DNA of 64,000 nt from Gambelia wislizenii (lineage: Eukaryota > Chordata > Lepidosauria > Squamata > Crotaphytidae), in contig JAUMIR010000002.1 in assembly GCA_030847615.1 (NCBI GenBank), positions 238,285,809 through 238,349,808 of the forward strand, in the 5' to 3' direction. The position numbers and the translations under genes are program-made. Positions within the stretch are counted from its first letter, which is position 1; each line of letters begins with the position of its first letter. Shown piece after piece: positions 1-11,552 of this stretch. The notes below the pieces were generated by a model, which was not told the DNA's origin, ran no database searches, and saw only the letters and a list, made by a program, of their open reading frames with translations.

Positions 1-62
1 ATGACAGAGCAGGGATTTGAACCTTGGTCTCCAGAGTCCCAATCCAATGCTCAAACTATTAC
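1..62 (-). mobile_element. tRNA-derived SINE, 5' head, cut by window edge
   Basis: Read on the minus strand, the segment has the head of a tRNA-derived SINE: a box A-like stretch (gtttgagcattgga), then 'actctggagacca' and a box B-like 'ggttcaaatccc'. The same head recurs at 60681 and 3505. The SINE body would continue left of base 1. It is non-coding and would have been mobilised in trans by a LINE. Confidence 0.7.
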
Positions 63-1663
63 TAGTATACTAATATCAATACCAACAGGACTAATATTAA
101 TACTAATAACATCCACTGCTTTTGCATCTTGTGGAATTTTCTAGGAAACAAAATAGCTATTTGCCTAGTTTTAATGAGGGTGGCTTTTGTACCTCTGGAA
201 GGAAGAAAGGAAAGACATGGGGGGGGGCTCCAAACACCTGTTACTTGAGGAAATCCTTCCTTGCATTTTCAGCTTTAGGGAAAGGTGGACAGGTGGCCAT
301 CATTTGCCAAACTAGCAGATTAAGAAGCAAATTCACACCTCCCTCACACTGTTCTGGTCAACGACTGCAAAGATGAACAGGAAGAACTTGGGCATTCAGC
401 ATTTATTCTAAGGTTATTAAAATTTCTTAAGTATGCTTTAAAACTAAACATAGAAACACTACCTGAATTTAGGTTTCTGCTCCTTTACATAGGCTTAGAG
501 CATGCAAGGCAAAATCTGACAGGAAACAACAAGCAGGAGGTAATTTACTCCAGCTGCAGAAAGGAATACCAGGTTTATTGTGAGGAAAAATGAGTTAATT
601 ATATAACTCCTTTTCCTCCCTTTGAGTATCTCCTTAAAAACTTTCTTGGACCATCATTGTTCCACGTTTTCTGTGCTTCCTCTATTCTCACAACCCTTTT
701 GTTTTGGCTTCTCATTCATTCCAGCTGTCTTTTAGAAAGGCCAGACTCACACTTGGCTTTAGCAGCTAAGGCAAAAGCAATGCCTCGATTCATTTCAAGC
801 AGGACAAAGACCTCCCAATGTGTTCCACTTGCCACTCATGCTCCTAACAGAAGTGCAGTGGCAGAGAACTGAGCTGCTATTTACTACTCCATGGCTGACA
901 GATACCCTTGTAGGAGTGGTCCAGAAGTCCTTCTCCTTCTTGGCCTTGATGGCTATTAGTGGACCCAATGTTTGGACAAAAGTCAAGTCCTAGTAGTTAA
1001 CAGTAAAGAAGTTTCCTTGGTGCTTTGTCTTGGAAACCCCTGCCTCAGTGGCTCAGAGACAACACCATTTCAGTGTGATCCCTCCAGGCAAAAGCATAAT
1101 TTCCACAGACCATGAGATGCCCAGTTCCATCATTGCCAATTGAATATCTGATGTTAAGATATTTTTACAAGAAAGAAGGAAAAAAGTCAATTTACCAAAG
1201 TTGTGTTTCTCACCATCTGTTACCCAAACCAGTAAGGCAGAACAGCTGTTCCTATTCAAGATGTCCATAACCATGCGATTGCTACAAGAAAGGAATGAAC
1301 CACAAAAACACAAAGGGCCAAAGCACTGTGCTAGGAGACAGTACTTAACACACAGCTGGTGCGTTAAGCTCAGGAAAATAGGAAAACAGACCTCTGCCAG
1401 GAAATACAGAAAGTTGCTGAAAGTGAGGGCAGACATTCCCAAGTTAGGCAGACTACTGGTCTGACTGTATGTAGCACCCTAACTTGTATAACTTCTGTTA
1501 CACTCACTGCAGGCTAGTATTGGAAAAAAGACATGAAGGTTGATGAACCTCTGCTGGTAATGTTTGGCTGATGATCACATCTTAAAAGATAACTCTAAAC
1601 AGTAAGTCTCCCTAAAGCTCCCAACATTTTAGGTCAGTGAGAACAAAATGCTTTGCCTCTTGC
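63..1663. other. ATF7: Intron sequence downstream of the ATF7 exon, no feature recognised
   Basis: This is inferred to be the intron that follows the 1664-1788 exon on the minus strand. A short poly-G run lies near 221. I found no further ATF7 exon, RNA gene or recognisable transposon in it. The ORFs of 60-130 codons here have no recognisable motif and look like chance ORFs. Confidence 0.5.
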
Positions 1664-1788
1664 CTTTTTCTCATCATCTTCTGTGGCTTTCTTGAACTCA
1701 TGATCATGCTCAAAGGAGCTTGCCAGTTCATTGAAGAGTCCAACTTCCTCACAATTCTTCAGAAAACGGGTTGGCGTTGGCGTCTGAT
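1664..1788 (-). CDS. ATF7: ATF7 coding exon: TPTPT transactivation segment
   Basis: This exon follows the zinc-finger exon at 6575-6671. Its first two bases complete an Asp codon (G|AT). It then reads QTPTPTRFLKNCEEVGLFNE and continues LASSFEHDHEFKKATEDDEKK. In ATF2/ATF7 proteins the Thr-Pro sites of this segment are phosphorylated by p38/JNK kinases and control transactivation in the nucleus. ELASSFEH and the acidic EDDEKK end fit ATF7 better than ATF2 (ASPFENEF) or CREB5. The acceptor is strong: a T/C-rich tract ending gaacag before ATCAG. The 3' boundary is taken at GAAAAAG|gcaaga, a GC donor, which leaves phase 0. If that donor is skipped, the frame reads ARGKAFCSH and stops. A two-residue Asp-His insertion relative to the remembered mammalian ATF7 comes from a CATGATCAT repeat. 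Confidence 0.87.
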
Positions 1789-3073
1789 CTGTTCAGGGAG
1801 CAAGATAAAAAGCCATTTAAGAAACAAGGGGAAAAGGACTGTGACATTCTCTTTCCAGAATGTTGAGTTATAGATACTGATTCACAGCAGAACTTCTTAC
1901 CACTATAGTTTTCAGTCTTAAAACCTAGAACATTAGGATTCCTTAATTCATACAGCTCTACGATTTGTACTTTGCAGTTTTACAAAACACAAACTGGTCT
2001 GCTAAAGATAGGTAGGATAAGGGAATCTGCAACATAGGCAGGGAGAGGGTATCTTTTTATTGCTATTCTAAGGATACAGGATTAGGGAGAATGAACTTCC
2101 AGTTAGCTGGGTAATAGTCTGCAGTAACAGTTTGGGTTGGGTGAGGCTGATGACAACTTGGAAGCAGGAATAGATGCAAGTATTCTTTAAACATACAGCA
2201 AGATAAATATTTTTTAAAATGGAGATCACATAGAATTGGTTACACTGAGAGAGGAGCCGGAGATCTTGTGACAGATTTGATTACAAGGAAAGTCAAAGAT
2301 ATTTTGCTGTTTCAGATGGCATTATCACATGATCTCAAAGGCATGTTCCACAGTACCTTAATATATCATGTGGCATAAGTGTGGATAATGGGTACCGTAT
2401 TGCCACACCTAACCCCCGCCCCCTTCGTTCCTCTATAGACTGGGGCTGGGAAACTGTGGCCATCAAAATGTTGGATTTTAACACTCACCTGCCCTAACCT
2501 GATTAATGATGAGGGACAATGAGAGTAGCATTCATCAACACTGAGAAATCTACTTCCTCCCTCCTCCTGCTCTAAGATGTATGCTTGGGTTGCTTGAACA
2601 CTTGAGGTGATCATGAACTGCAGCCTTAGTCATAGCTCATACCCATGTAGGATGGAAACCCTGGTCAAGCCACATCTCAAACTCTCACAAAGGGATTCTG
2701 GTGACTTCAGGAGCTTGGATAACAAGTATAACAATATCTTGGGACCTATCCAACTGCTGTATGCTAATATCCTTACAACCACCACCACCTGTGACCAAAT
2801 TTAGCATTTTATCAATGGTATCATTCATGGCTTTTAAACAGAGGAGTCAACAAACCAACAACTAAAGCCACACTTTTCTTAAAGACTAGCCCACCAACTG
2901 CTCTATTTCAAACTTTCTGTGGCACATCAATGACCTAAAACATTTTGATTTTTTTTAAAAAAAAAACTCCCTTATTTCTGCTTGCAATGTCTGTTCTTAA
3001 GTACTGCACATGGCAATAATATCTGCTTGATAGCTAAAGGGCTATGTACATCCTACACTGAAATAAACAGATA

Positions 3074-3175
3074 TAGAATCATAGAATCATAGAATTGCAA
3101 AGTTGGAAGAGACCACGAGGGCCATCCAGTCCAACCCCCTGCCATGCAGGAAATCACGATCAAAGCATCGCCTCA
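3074..3175 (-). mobile_element. CR1 LINE 3' terminus
   Basis: The plus strand shows the reverse complement of a CR1 3' end. It has the terminal octamer-type repeat (atagaatcatagaatcatag), followed by 'gttggaagagaccacgaggg' and 'ccatccagtccaaccccctg'. Only about 100 bp remain, so this is a severely 5'-truncated copy. A different repeat fragment, 'ggtgccctccagat...acaactcccat', follows at 3200-3235. Confidence 0.85.
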
Positions 3176-3504
3176 AGCCAAGTTGTATCCCCCAAACTGG
3201 TGCCCTCCAGATCTACAACTCCCATAGTTTCAAATCAGCTAGTTCTCAGAATATAAAACCTGTAGCATAACCTACCTGAAGGGTACTAGTTTGGGGAAGG
3301 ATGAAATACAGCAGTGTACTAACATCTGAGTTAAGCATGTCATACTGTCCTTCCTTATTTTGCACAACTTGTTTTGCCACTATAAGCTATGGGAAGGGAA
3401 AGGAACTACACAAGACACTGGAGACTTAATACACTGCTCAGTCTTTTGAACTTTCACAGATTAATTGCTCATGCATTAATTGCTAGACCAGCATTAAGGT
3501 ATAG

Positions 3505-3745
3505 TGATTTGAATGTTCAGCTAGGACTCTGGAAGACCAGGGTATGAAGTCCCACTGAGCCATGGAAGCCCACTGGGTGACCTTGGGTGTGTCATACTCT
3601 CTCAGCCTCAGAGGAAAGCAAATGCAGAGCCCCTCTGACCCATCTTGCAGGAGAACCTAGTGATAGCCTCAACCTAGGGTTGCTATTAGTTGGAAATGAA
3701 CTGAAAGCCCATCACCGCTACCACCACTTCCACCCCCATATTTTC
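3505..3745 (+). mobile_element. tRNA-derived SINE, near full length
   Basis: A degraded head (gtgatttgaatgttcagcta, actctggaagaccag) is followed by the body common to this SINE family: 'ccatggaagcccactgggtg', 'accttggg', 'ctctcagcctcagaggaaag', then 'gttgctattagttggaaatg' and 'aactgaaagcc'. The same order of motifs is seen at 60681-60866 and, inverted, at 21250 and 35050. Confidence 0.8.
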
Positions 3746-4439
3746 AAGATTATCTTAAAATCCGTAAAACTGGCTTTCCACCCATAAGTGAAACTGGATA
3801 TTCTCAAGATGCCAAATACTGTATCCATTTTGAAATTCAATGAATATGTAGGGAACTGTAAAAAGTGAGAGTACACGTAATTCATGTTGGTACACATAAC
3901 TCAGATTTTGCTGGACATCTTACTCAGCTGGCAAACCGAGGATCTCACAGTAATATTCTGTAATATTCTGTTTGCACATTACATTATTTGGGGCTAGAGA
4001 TAAAAACTGTTTTGTTCAGATTTGGAGGGACAAGATGTGTAGGCAGATCTTTCAAATAACAGGAGGAGTTCGGAGTGACTCATCGGCTTAATCGAATAGC
4101 TGCTATGAAAAGAATAAATGATGTGAATCCTCTACCCTTGAAAGGATCATTTATCAGCTCCACAACACACAACTGGAAATGTGGGAGTTGCCAATGTTAG
4201 ATTACCGAGAACATTTTCCTTTGGACAAAAGGAAATTAAAATTCAGACAAGCACTCTGCTTTGTCCTATCTCCAGCTGTTCATACCCAGTAGTTCATACG
4301 CAGTTCTCTTTCAGCAGTTCCTTCATTTGTCATACACTCCAAGAACAAGAAGGATTCTGCTGCTAACACATTAGCAGTTGGGGCAGAGAAACTGCAGCTC
4401 CACAAAACCAAATGGCCACTCCTGATCTTTCTGTATAGC

Positions 4440-4578
4440 AAATACGCTCTCTCAGCCTCAGAAAGAGACAAAGACAACCCCCCGTGAACAAATCTTGCCA
4501 CGAAACCCCCATGATAGAGTCACCTTAGAGTTGCCATAAGTTGGAAATGACTTGAAGGCAAGCAAAAACAATGGACTC
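4440..4578 (+). mobile_element. tRNA-derived SINE, 3' two thirds
   Basis: The copy starts inside the SINE body (ctctctcagcctcagaaaga). It runs through 'gaacaaatcttgccacgaaa', 'gttgccataagttggaaatg' and 'acttgaaggcaagc' into an A-rich end (aaaaacaa). The tRNA-like head is missing. Confidence 0.75.
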
Positions 4579-5095
4579 TTCCTTGCCTGAGACATTGGAG
4601 AGAATATGAACAAATATTCTGATCTGGCATAGATCAACTTCCTGTGCTGTACAATAATGCACACAACCAGGCTATAAGGACTTTCAATAGGCCTGTATTA
4701 TGGAAGAAAGACAGCTCTGACAGTTCTTCCTGTCAGTGCTTCAGTACAAGAAGAGATCACAATACACCCACATTTTTACACGCTTTAGAAGTTTTAAAAA
4801 TCCCAACTGGTATTCAGCCTATGATACAGATAGCAAAGAAACTACAATGTGCATGACACAGACTTTAATCAGAGCTTGGGAAAGTTGTTTGAATAAGAAA
4901 GCCCCGAATTGCCTAGTCAGCCCAGGCCATGCTGGCTAAGTGATAATGAGAGTTGTCATCCAAAAAGTACTTCTTCCAAGCGCTGATTTTAATAAAAGAA
5001 TCAATTTCCAAATTGAAACCCTTGAAGTATTTTTTTTTACATTCCTTTTGATGTTTGATAAGAGTAAAAACAATTCCATTCAAGATTTCTTAGCT

Positions 5096-5924
5096 TTGCC
5101 CACTTATGGCAAAGTCAGGAGCGCCTGTTATCAGCTTCGGCTGATACGCCAGCTGCACCATTTCCTGGAAGTAAAGGACCTCGAGACTGTGGTGCACGCG
5201 CTGGTAACCTCTCGTCTAGATTTCTGCAATGTGCTCTACATGGGGCTGCCCTCATGCTTGGTCCGGAAACTTCAGTTGGTACAAAATATGGCAGCCAGAG
5301 TGGTCTCGGGAACATCTCAGAGAGACCATATAACTCCAGTGTTAAGATCTCTCCACTGGCTGCCTATCAGTTTCCGGGCCCAGTATAAGGTGTTGGTTAT
5401 TACCTTTAAAGCCCTAAATGGCTTGGGTCCAACTTATCTCCGGAACCGCCTCCTCCCATACAATCCTCCCCGCGCACTCCGGTCCTCTGGGAGGAATTTG
5501 CTTCAGCCACAAAAATCTAGGCTGTCTGCAACCTCCCAGAGGGCCTTTTTGGTAATCGCCCCCAAATTGTGGAATGACCTGCCGAACGAGATCGGTCAGA
5601 TAACAAGCCTGAGTAGCTTTAAAAAAGCACTAAAGACGGATCACTTTCGGCAGGCCTTTCCTGATTAGATCCCGGCCTCAGGGGATCCTGGCTTCTTTTA
5701 GCCCGCTGGCCATTTATTGTATTTTATTGTATTTATTGTTTTTAATTGTGATTTTAGATCAGTTGGTTTTAATTTATAATTGTTTAATATTTTTTTATGG
5801 GGGAGGGTAGGGGTGGGGGGTGTTTGGGGATTTTATCTGTATTGTATTTTAATTTTTGTAAGCCGCCCCGATTGTTTTAACAGAGGAGTGGGGTATAAAT
5901 AAATATTATTATTATTATTATTAT
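5096..5924 (+). mobile_element. L2-clade LINE, 3' part of reverse transcriptase ORF plus 3' UTR
   Basis: An open frame ending at 5668 gives the conserved C-terminal region of L2-type LINE proteins: LVTSRLDFCNVLYMGLPS, KLQLVQNMAARVVSGTS, DHITPVLRSLHWLPI, FKALNGLGPTYL and APKLWNDLP, ending in a Lys/His-rich tail. The recognisable similarity begins near 5108, and upstream codons of the frame (from 4940) look like unrelated flank. The 3' UTR carries 'aagccgccccgattgtttta' and 'ggggtataaataaat', and ends in an (ATT)n tail at about 5905-5924, the usual squamate L2 end. It is a 5'-truncated insertion lacking endonuclease and the RT active site. The uninterrupted frame suggests a fairly young copy. 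Confidence 0.85.
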
Positions 5925-6574
5925 GGCGTTACTAAGGCTGGTTGTCACCCCTCCCTCCAACAGTGTCACCTGGTGTGGTTCGGCCTCTCCGCACCCCCCT
6001 AGTGCCGCCACTGCTGCCCACCTTCCTTCTAAGGACCCAGAATGCAGGCCGGTTGACAAAATGGGGGTATATTCTTCCCTGTTAATAGTCTACTGCCAAA
6101 CAACCAGGTATATTTTTTTGAAATGCTGTATAAAGGGCTGCATTGATTGCAGCATGTTGAGAGACCCATCTGGGCTTTGCAAATGCATTCCCAGCAACAG
6201 CCCAAGTGCAAGATGGAGTTTCAAATTTATTAACTGACAGCCTAAAAGCTTGAGAAAATCAACACCTGGGACTAGGAGAGGAAGCTGAGCTTGTCAGCTT
6301 TTGTTCATTACGCTGAAAAGTACATGAAGAAATGTGAAAGACCTTTTGTTGTAAATCGTTTGCTCCCAAGTCACAAAACCTGACAGTACCCTAATTAATA
6401 CATAAAGATCTAGAAGTCTCTCACTTGCCTTCCCCCAATCTTCCCAATTACATGGAAGTTACAACATGGGTGGAACATGTATTATTTGATGTATCTGGTT
6501 CCCTAGTATTGATCTTACAACTGGGTGTATTAATATGCTGTTTTTCTGAGCTGACCTAGATCACAAATACATAC
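5925..6574. other. ATF7 intron stretch without a recognised gene
   Basis: It begins with a C-rich segment (5935-6060) that looks repeat-derived but that I cannot name, and is then AT-richer up to the donor of the zinc-finger exon. No coding or RNA feature is supported. Confidence 0.4.
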
Positions 6575-6671
6575 CTGCTATGATGACAGAATCTGTTCTG
6601 GCAGGACCAAATTTCAGTGTCATCTCATGCTTCAGTTTATGAACCGCCAGGTGGTCCTCATTTGTAAACCT
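6575..6671 (-). CDS. ATF7: ATF7 coding exon: second half of the N-terminal C2H2 zinc finger
   Basis: The minus strand reads tttcatttcag|AGG...AGCAG|gtatgt, a 97-nt exon entering in phase 0. It translates as RFTNEDHLAVHKLKHEMTLK followed by FGPARTDSVIIA. In this family the finger is C-x4-C-x12-H-x3-H. The two cysteines belong to the preceding exon, which is not in the window. The two histidines (VH and KH) are both here, with the H-x3-H spacing kept although the middle His of mammalian HKHKH is Leu. ARTDSVIIA matches remembered ATF7 rather than ATF2 (ARNDSVIVA). The protein is a nuclear basic leucine-zipper activator binding CRE/AP-1-type sites; the zipper exons lie left of the window. The next exon, 1664-1788, continues the frame exactly. 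Confidence 0.9.
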
Positions 6672-7479
6672 CTGAAATGAAACATTTGGGGAAGGAAAAA
6701 TAAATGAATACATGCAGTTTGCTTTACGCTGTGCATACTACACCAGGATTTAGAGTGAGGTATGAATGCCCCAAGACAAAGGCCATAATATCATCACTTC
6801 AAAGTGCTAAGCAAAAACTAAATAGGACAGATTGCAAGGGAAGTGCTGTGCGAACACATTTTCTCTTAATGGAAGAAAAAAGCCATAACATGCTGAGTTT
6901 CTGGCTAATAGTAGGAAAAAAGATTTAATAATCAAAATTTAAGAAGGGAGAAGAGGGCAACAGCATGTAGTTACTGCAACAAAACTCAAAATGGAGAAAT
7001 ATTCTCTCTGTAGTGCTTTGCAAAATGTGTCACTTTATTATTGACTAATGGAGAGAGAAATTATTTACAATTGGTGATACAGGGGCTGGAGGCAGGATCC
7101 GCTAACAGCTTGGGTTGTGCCAAACAGAATTGGCATCTACAAGGCTATTTGGTCCTCCAGTTTATGAAACACAATGGACCTAGTCTGGCCCAAATCACTG
7201 TCCAATGGCTACAAATATGGAGAAATGCAACTGTTCCATCATCAGTCCTGACAAACAGGGACCTGCACATCTTATGTGCCAACATATGCTATGCTGCACC
7301 TTCAGGATGATTATAGGTAAGAATGAAGCCTACACCGGTTTCTGTGAACTTATTGGTAAAAATGATTTTTCCAAACAAAACCATATCATTTTTTTTATTA
7401 TTATTGGTAGGGGTGTCAACCAATCAAAAGAATTTTTCAGATGAAAAAAATGAAATCAGGGGTCCCATCTATCTCTTAA

Positions 7480-7690
7480 ATTGGCAACTGTGTGCGGGGG
7501 GGGGGGGGGACTAGCCCTCCACTGAACCTTGAAGGGCTCCACAGCACCCAACTGTGCACCCTAGAGGTCAATGGAGGAATTACTTCCACTTTGAAAAAAG
7601 GACACTCCAGTCCATCCTCTCCCCTAAAGTTAATAAAACTCTGCCCCAACCCTGAGGGAATTGGGGGGGGGGAGTTGGTGGTTAAAAAAA
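7480..7690. repeat. Poly-G runs in low-complexity intron
   Basis: A run of 14 G starts at 7497 and another of 9 G lies near 7662, inside a purine-rich stretch. The ORFs predicted across it on both strands are composition artefacts. The rest of 6672-7940 has no recognised feature. Confidence 0.6.
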
Positions 7691-7944
7691 TTAAAATATT
7701 GGGGCCTCTGAGAAGCCTCAAAAGTGGCCCTGAGGGCTGCAGGTTTTACTTTATGCCCCATACCAGCAGAGGGGAAAAAAAGAAATAATGAAGCAAGGAA
7801 ACCCTCCACTCCACACCTAAAGTCAGCTTGAATTGATTTTGTCTCTTCTATCATGCTATGAAAGCTTTAGACCATTTTCCTGGAACCATACTGCAGGATT
7901 TCATGCAGTCAGTAGCTTTGGTAATGCCTGGATATGACTTATCA

Positions 7945-8525
7945 ATTTATTAAAATATTTATACCCCACCCTATAAAAAAATATTGCGGCAGCATACAAA
8001 AAATCCACTGGACCATTTAAAACTACTTAAAATGTTAAAACAGTAAAAGGTAATTTAAACAGTCTAAAATATATACTCAACAATATGACAGTTTAAACCA
8101 AGTTCAAACAGTTTATAACCATGTGTGAACATGAATTGTAAAATCATTAGACCCCAAAGATTTTAATAAAATGGCATGTTTTTGGTACTACAGTAAAGCC
8201 AACTGGGTTTCTAATGGGAGGAGGGCATTCCACAACCAGAAGGCCTGTGTTCTCCCATGGTGTACTGCTGTCGCTGGTGGAACACAGAATAGGTAGGGTC
8301 TCTCCAATAAACAATATTTAGACAGGCATGTGAAGAGAGAAGTGATTCTTCAAGTATCAGGCTCCTAAACACAAGTATCAGGGTCATAACAAGCATCTTG
8401 GATTCAGACTGTAGGTGTACTGGCAGCCAGTAAAATTCCTTTAAAATTATAATATAACAACTGTGATACCTGTATTCAGCCAACCAAAAATACACAAAAT
8501 ATATCATGCAGACCACATTGCGCTA
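7945..8525 (-). mobile_element. L2-like LINE 3' region, degraded
   Basis: Starting from 'ttataccccaccct' (the reverse of a LINE 3' tail), the plus strand shows the antisense of an L2-type end. 'gagggcattccacaaccaga' corresponds to the 'FWNxLP' region. 'gtactggcagccagtaaaat' corresponds to the LHWLP region, as in the clearer copy at 41717-42330. Many indels break the frame. Confidence 0.55.
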
Positions 8526-8554
8526 GTATAAATGGGAAATTATCGGTGCCTGAG

Positions 8555-9048
8555 TCACAGAGTCATAGAATCATAGAGTTGGAAGGGGCCTCATGGACCA
8601 TCAAGTCCAACCTCCCGCTCAGTGCAGGATCTCCAGCTAAAGCATCCCTAGCAGGTAGCTATCCTGTCACTTTTTTGAAGATGTCCAGAGAAGGAGACCC
8701 CACCACTTCTCTAGGCAATTGGTTCCACTGCCAAACTGCTCTTACTATTAAGAAGGTCCTTCTAATATTCAATCAAAATCTACTCTCCTGTACCTTCAAA
8801 CCATTAGACCTGGTCCTATGCTCTGGGACAGGAGAGAACAGGCCTTCTTACTCCTCTCTGTGACAGCCTTTGAGGTATTTAAAACATGCAATCATGTTAC
8901 CCCTCAGTCTTTTCTTCACCAAGCTGAACATACCCAACTCCTTCAACCTTTCCTCATATGGTTTGTTATCCATACCTCTTATGACCCTTGCTGCCCTCCT
9001 CTGAACCTGCGCCAATTTGTCTATATCCTTCCTAAAATGAGACATCTA
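8555..9048 (-). mobile_element. CR1 LINE, 3' end with C-terminal pol fragment
   Basis: The 3' terminus is at the left (agtcatagaatcatagagtt). An open minus-strand frame, 9045 to 8848, encodes a typical CR1 pol tail: [19 protein letters not shown], then [29 protein letters not shown]. The 3' UTR-like part between carries 'aaggagaccccaccacttct'. The copy is 5'-truncated at about 9048 and its open frame suggests moderate age. Confidence 0.9.
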
Positions 9049-9105
9049 GAACGTAGTACAAGAACAAAAATAAACTTTTTTTAGCTTTAGATATAATAAT
9101 TTCTA

Positions 9106-9176
9106 TGCAGGGGACCCCTGAGATCTGAGAATGATTTCAAGGGTTCCTCAGGGTAAAAAGGTTGAGAATGGCTGAT
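9106..9176 (+). mobile_element. Possible hAT-type transposon end
   Basis: It contains 'ggggacccctgagatctgag' and ends 'aaggttgagaatggctg', which resembles the 'gttgagaaccactg' end of the hAT copies at 50726 and 54909. The left terminus was not identified. Confidence 0.4.
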
Positions 9177-9179
9177 AGC

Positions 9180-11115
9180 GATTCCAGCTGGGGAATCTAT
9201 GGTATATCACTCGTCTAATTTGTAAAACTAATATTTCTATGAAGAAACAGTCCTCTATGGCACCAAAGGAGTTGGCTCAGTTCCCATCTGTGGGGCAAAT
9301 CATCTTAATACTAGATGTAGTGACAACAGAGAGCCATATACAGATGCAGAGATAACACAGACATTTTTCAAAAGATGTGGTCATTCTTTAAATTCTGTGA
9401 TATATAGAAAAGAAAAAAAACCCTACACCGTTCTCATCTCTCTTATTGCCTGCATTCTATCTATAGCCATCTTTCCCCATTTCGTTCTGTTCGTTTGTTT
9501 CAACAAAACAGAACATCTGAAAGAATTTCTCCATCATCATTAAAAGTAACATCTGCACAGGTAAGATGGGGATTAGGACTTTGTCTGTATGAAAAATATT
9601 GAAAACAATAAATAAGTTGAAAGTTAAAATGTGTTTTCATAATGTGACAGTTAATGGGTTCTCTTTTCCACTGATGACTCTCTTAAGGGCAACTTTTGGA
9701 GTTCTGTTTAGCAATACGGTCAGGCAGAGACTGTGTTGTTTTAGATGTTACTGATGAATAATTGCAGCTTTAAAATGTTAACTAATGTCTACCCTTCAGT
9801 GTAGGTGGACAAAACAAATACTTTTTTTTAACATGTGACATCTTAAATAGACCATTGATATTACTTTAAGCCCTTTACTGGGATGCTTCCAATGCCCATT
9901 GTGATGAGCCATTTTTAAAGTTCATTCCTTTGTCTTTCTCTTCAGTTCAACACCTCAGAAAAATAAAAAATAATGGCTTGAATTTTAAAGGAGATAGATG
10001 AGTGACGGCAATGTGAAAGCAAGTTATTTTCTTTGGCAGTAACAAACTAAAGCATTTAGTAGCAAATCTGCCACATTCCAGAAGCAGCTTTAAAAATAAA
10101 ATATTCAATGAAGAAAATAAAATTAAAACCCACATCTACAAGTCTTCTTCCTTTGACACCACAATCTGGCAGTAAACAAACAGAGAGTGAGAATTTGCTT
10201 TGTTGGGATAGTAAGCAGTGGCAGCAGGACTATAAAGCATTGGAATTGGGAGTCAAGCTCATTTATTTGCCACTATGGAAGGATTTGCGGCATCAAGTTT
10301 TTAAAGTAAGTGCTGTGACACCATGCTATATTTCAGCAAGGAGTGATAATGAGAGCACTGCCACGTAATCATGGCACATGAAGATGTAAGCCAAGCCTTT
10401 CCCTAACGTACAATTGTGAAGAGTGCTAGCTTCTTATTCTGATCTTCAGCTACATTTGATGCAATCTCACAAATTTCCTTCATGCTGTCACATCCCAGAA
10501 TCCAAAAACCTCAGATAGGAATTCTAATGCACACCTTTAGAGGGGTGTCAGCAACTGGCCTTTGTCTCAGAAATCCCATAGATCCAAAAGTTGTCCTGGG
10601 ATCCAGCCTGAGGAAAAAACACAGGACAAACCACCCGAAGAAAGAGGGTTCAATACCTGAGCATACTTCTGTGGCCAGGAGTTTAGATTTATCAAGATGA
10701 GGCTGCTGCGCAGGCACAAGACCCAAATGTGTGAGTTGTTGAGACTATGAAGTACCACTGGGAAACTGCCCAAAGCCCCTCACTCTCCTCTAAGCACCCA
10801 GCAAAACAAAGTAAAACAAAAAGCCACAACAGATGGGGTAGCTGGAGGCTACCCAGCTCAAAGATGAAGGCTAGGCTCTAAGCCAGACACTGTTCTTTTA
10901 CGTTCTTGTTAATGGTAGGGCATGCAGTATGGCTGCTTTACGATTTAATGAAGAGTTGAACCCAAACTGTTGAAGCCATCTCCACTGAGCCTGGGAATTG
11001 GTAATGGGAAGGAGCCCAGGTCTTGTCCACTTGCCTTAGTTAACTGGATCTGGAATACCAGTCAGATTAATGCCACAGATCCATCCCTTACTACCTTTGC
11101 CGTTTTTCTGGAAGA
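9180..11115. other. Intron stretch, nothing recognised
   Basis: The sequence is AT-rich and of ordinary composition. No splice-flanked exon, RNA gene or named repeat was recognised. ORFs of 60-86 codons here are unsupported. Confidence 0.4.
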
Positions 11116-11117
11116 CA

Positions 11118-11530
11118 GAGTTGCCAGGTGTCCCTTATTATAAGGAATGTCCTTTATTTGAGGGCCAGAAAGCCTGTCCCTTACAGGACAGGTAGGTGCC
11201 CCTTATTATACAGGATGTTGCCTATTTGAGGATTAGAAACCCCTTTCCTTTTATAAAGACTGAACAAGATACTAAAAAATTCCAGTATTTTGAGGGTATA
11301 GCCTCTTTGTAAGGACAAAAATGTGTGCATCATGCAATTTATAAATGTGAACAGTATGTTAATTTTAAAGAGAAACACATGGTAGAGTGAACTGAAACCA
11401 ATACTTTTTTTTTTTTTTTAGCATTTAGGTAGAACACAAGCTTGTTAATAGCCATTTCCTGATTATAAATCCTGCATACTGTATTATGAATTTGGACTGT
11501 TACTGGTATTTTTGAAAACCTGGCAACACT
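11118..11530. mobile_element. Candidate DNA transposon with short inverted ends
   Basis: The left end gagttgccaggt is the inverse of acctggcaacact at the right end, over about 11 bp. The interior has repeated 'ccttattata' motifs and an A-rich/T-rich middle (11406-11420) with no coding content. Flanks share only 'agaca', so the target duplication is doubtful. A chance inverted pair is possible. Confidence 0.4.
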
Positions 11531-11552
11531 AGACATGTGTCTTCATTCTACA

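Larger units (their letters stand above)
1789..6574 (-). other. ATF7: ATF7 intron between the zinc-finger and TPTPT exons (4786 bp)
   Basis: The intron has a canonical GT donor (AGCAG|gtatgt on the minus strand) and an AG acceptor (gaacag). The intron phase is 1, because the upstream exon leaves one base of the Asp codon. It holds a CR1 3' end, two SINE copies and an L2 fragment, listed separately. I see no recognised feature in 1789-3073, 3750-4435 or 4580-5095. Confidence 0.8.

Noticed and set aside
1..62. tRNA gene on the minus strand
   Set aside because: Box A- and box B-like motifs are present, but the sequence is the head of a SINE repeated several times in the window and cannot fold as a complete tRNA.
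6575..6671. Assignment to ATF2 or CREB5 instead of ATF7
   Set aside because: RTDSVIIA and ELASSFEH fit ATF7; ATF2 as remembered has RNDSVIVA and ELASPFEN, and CREB5 has a different finger (RFPTEDHLMIH). A search would settle it.
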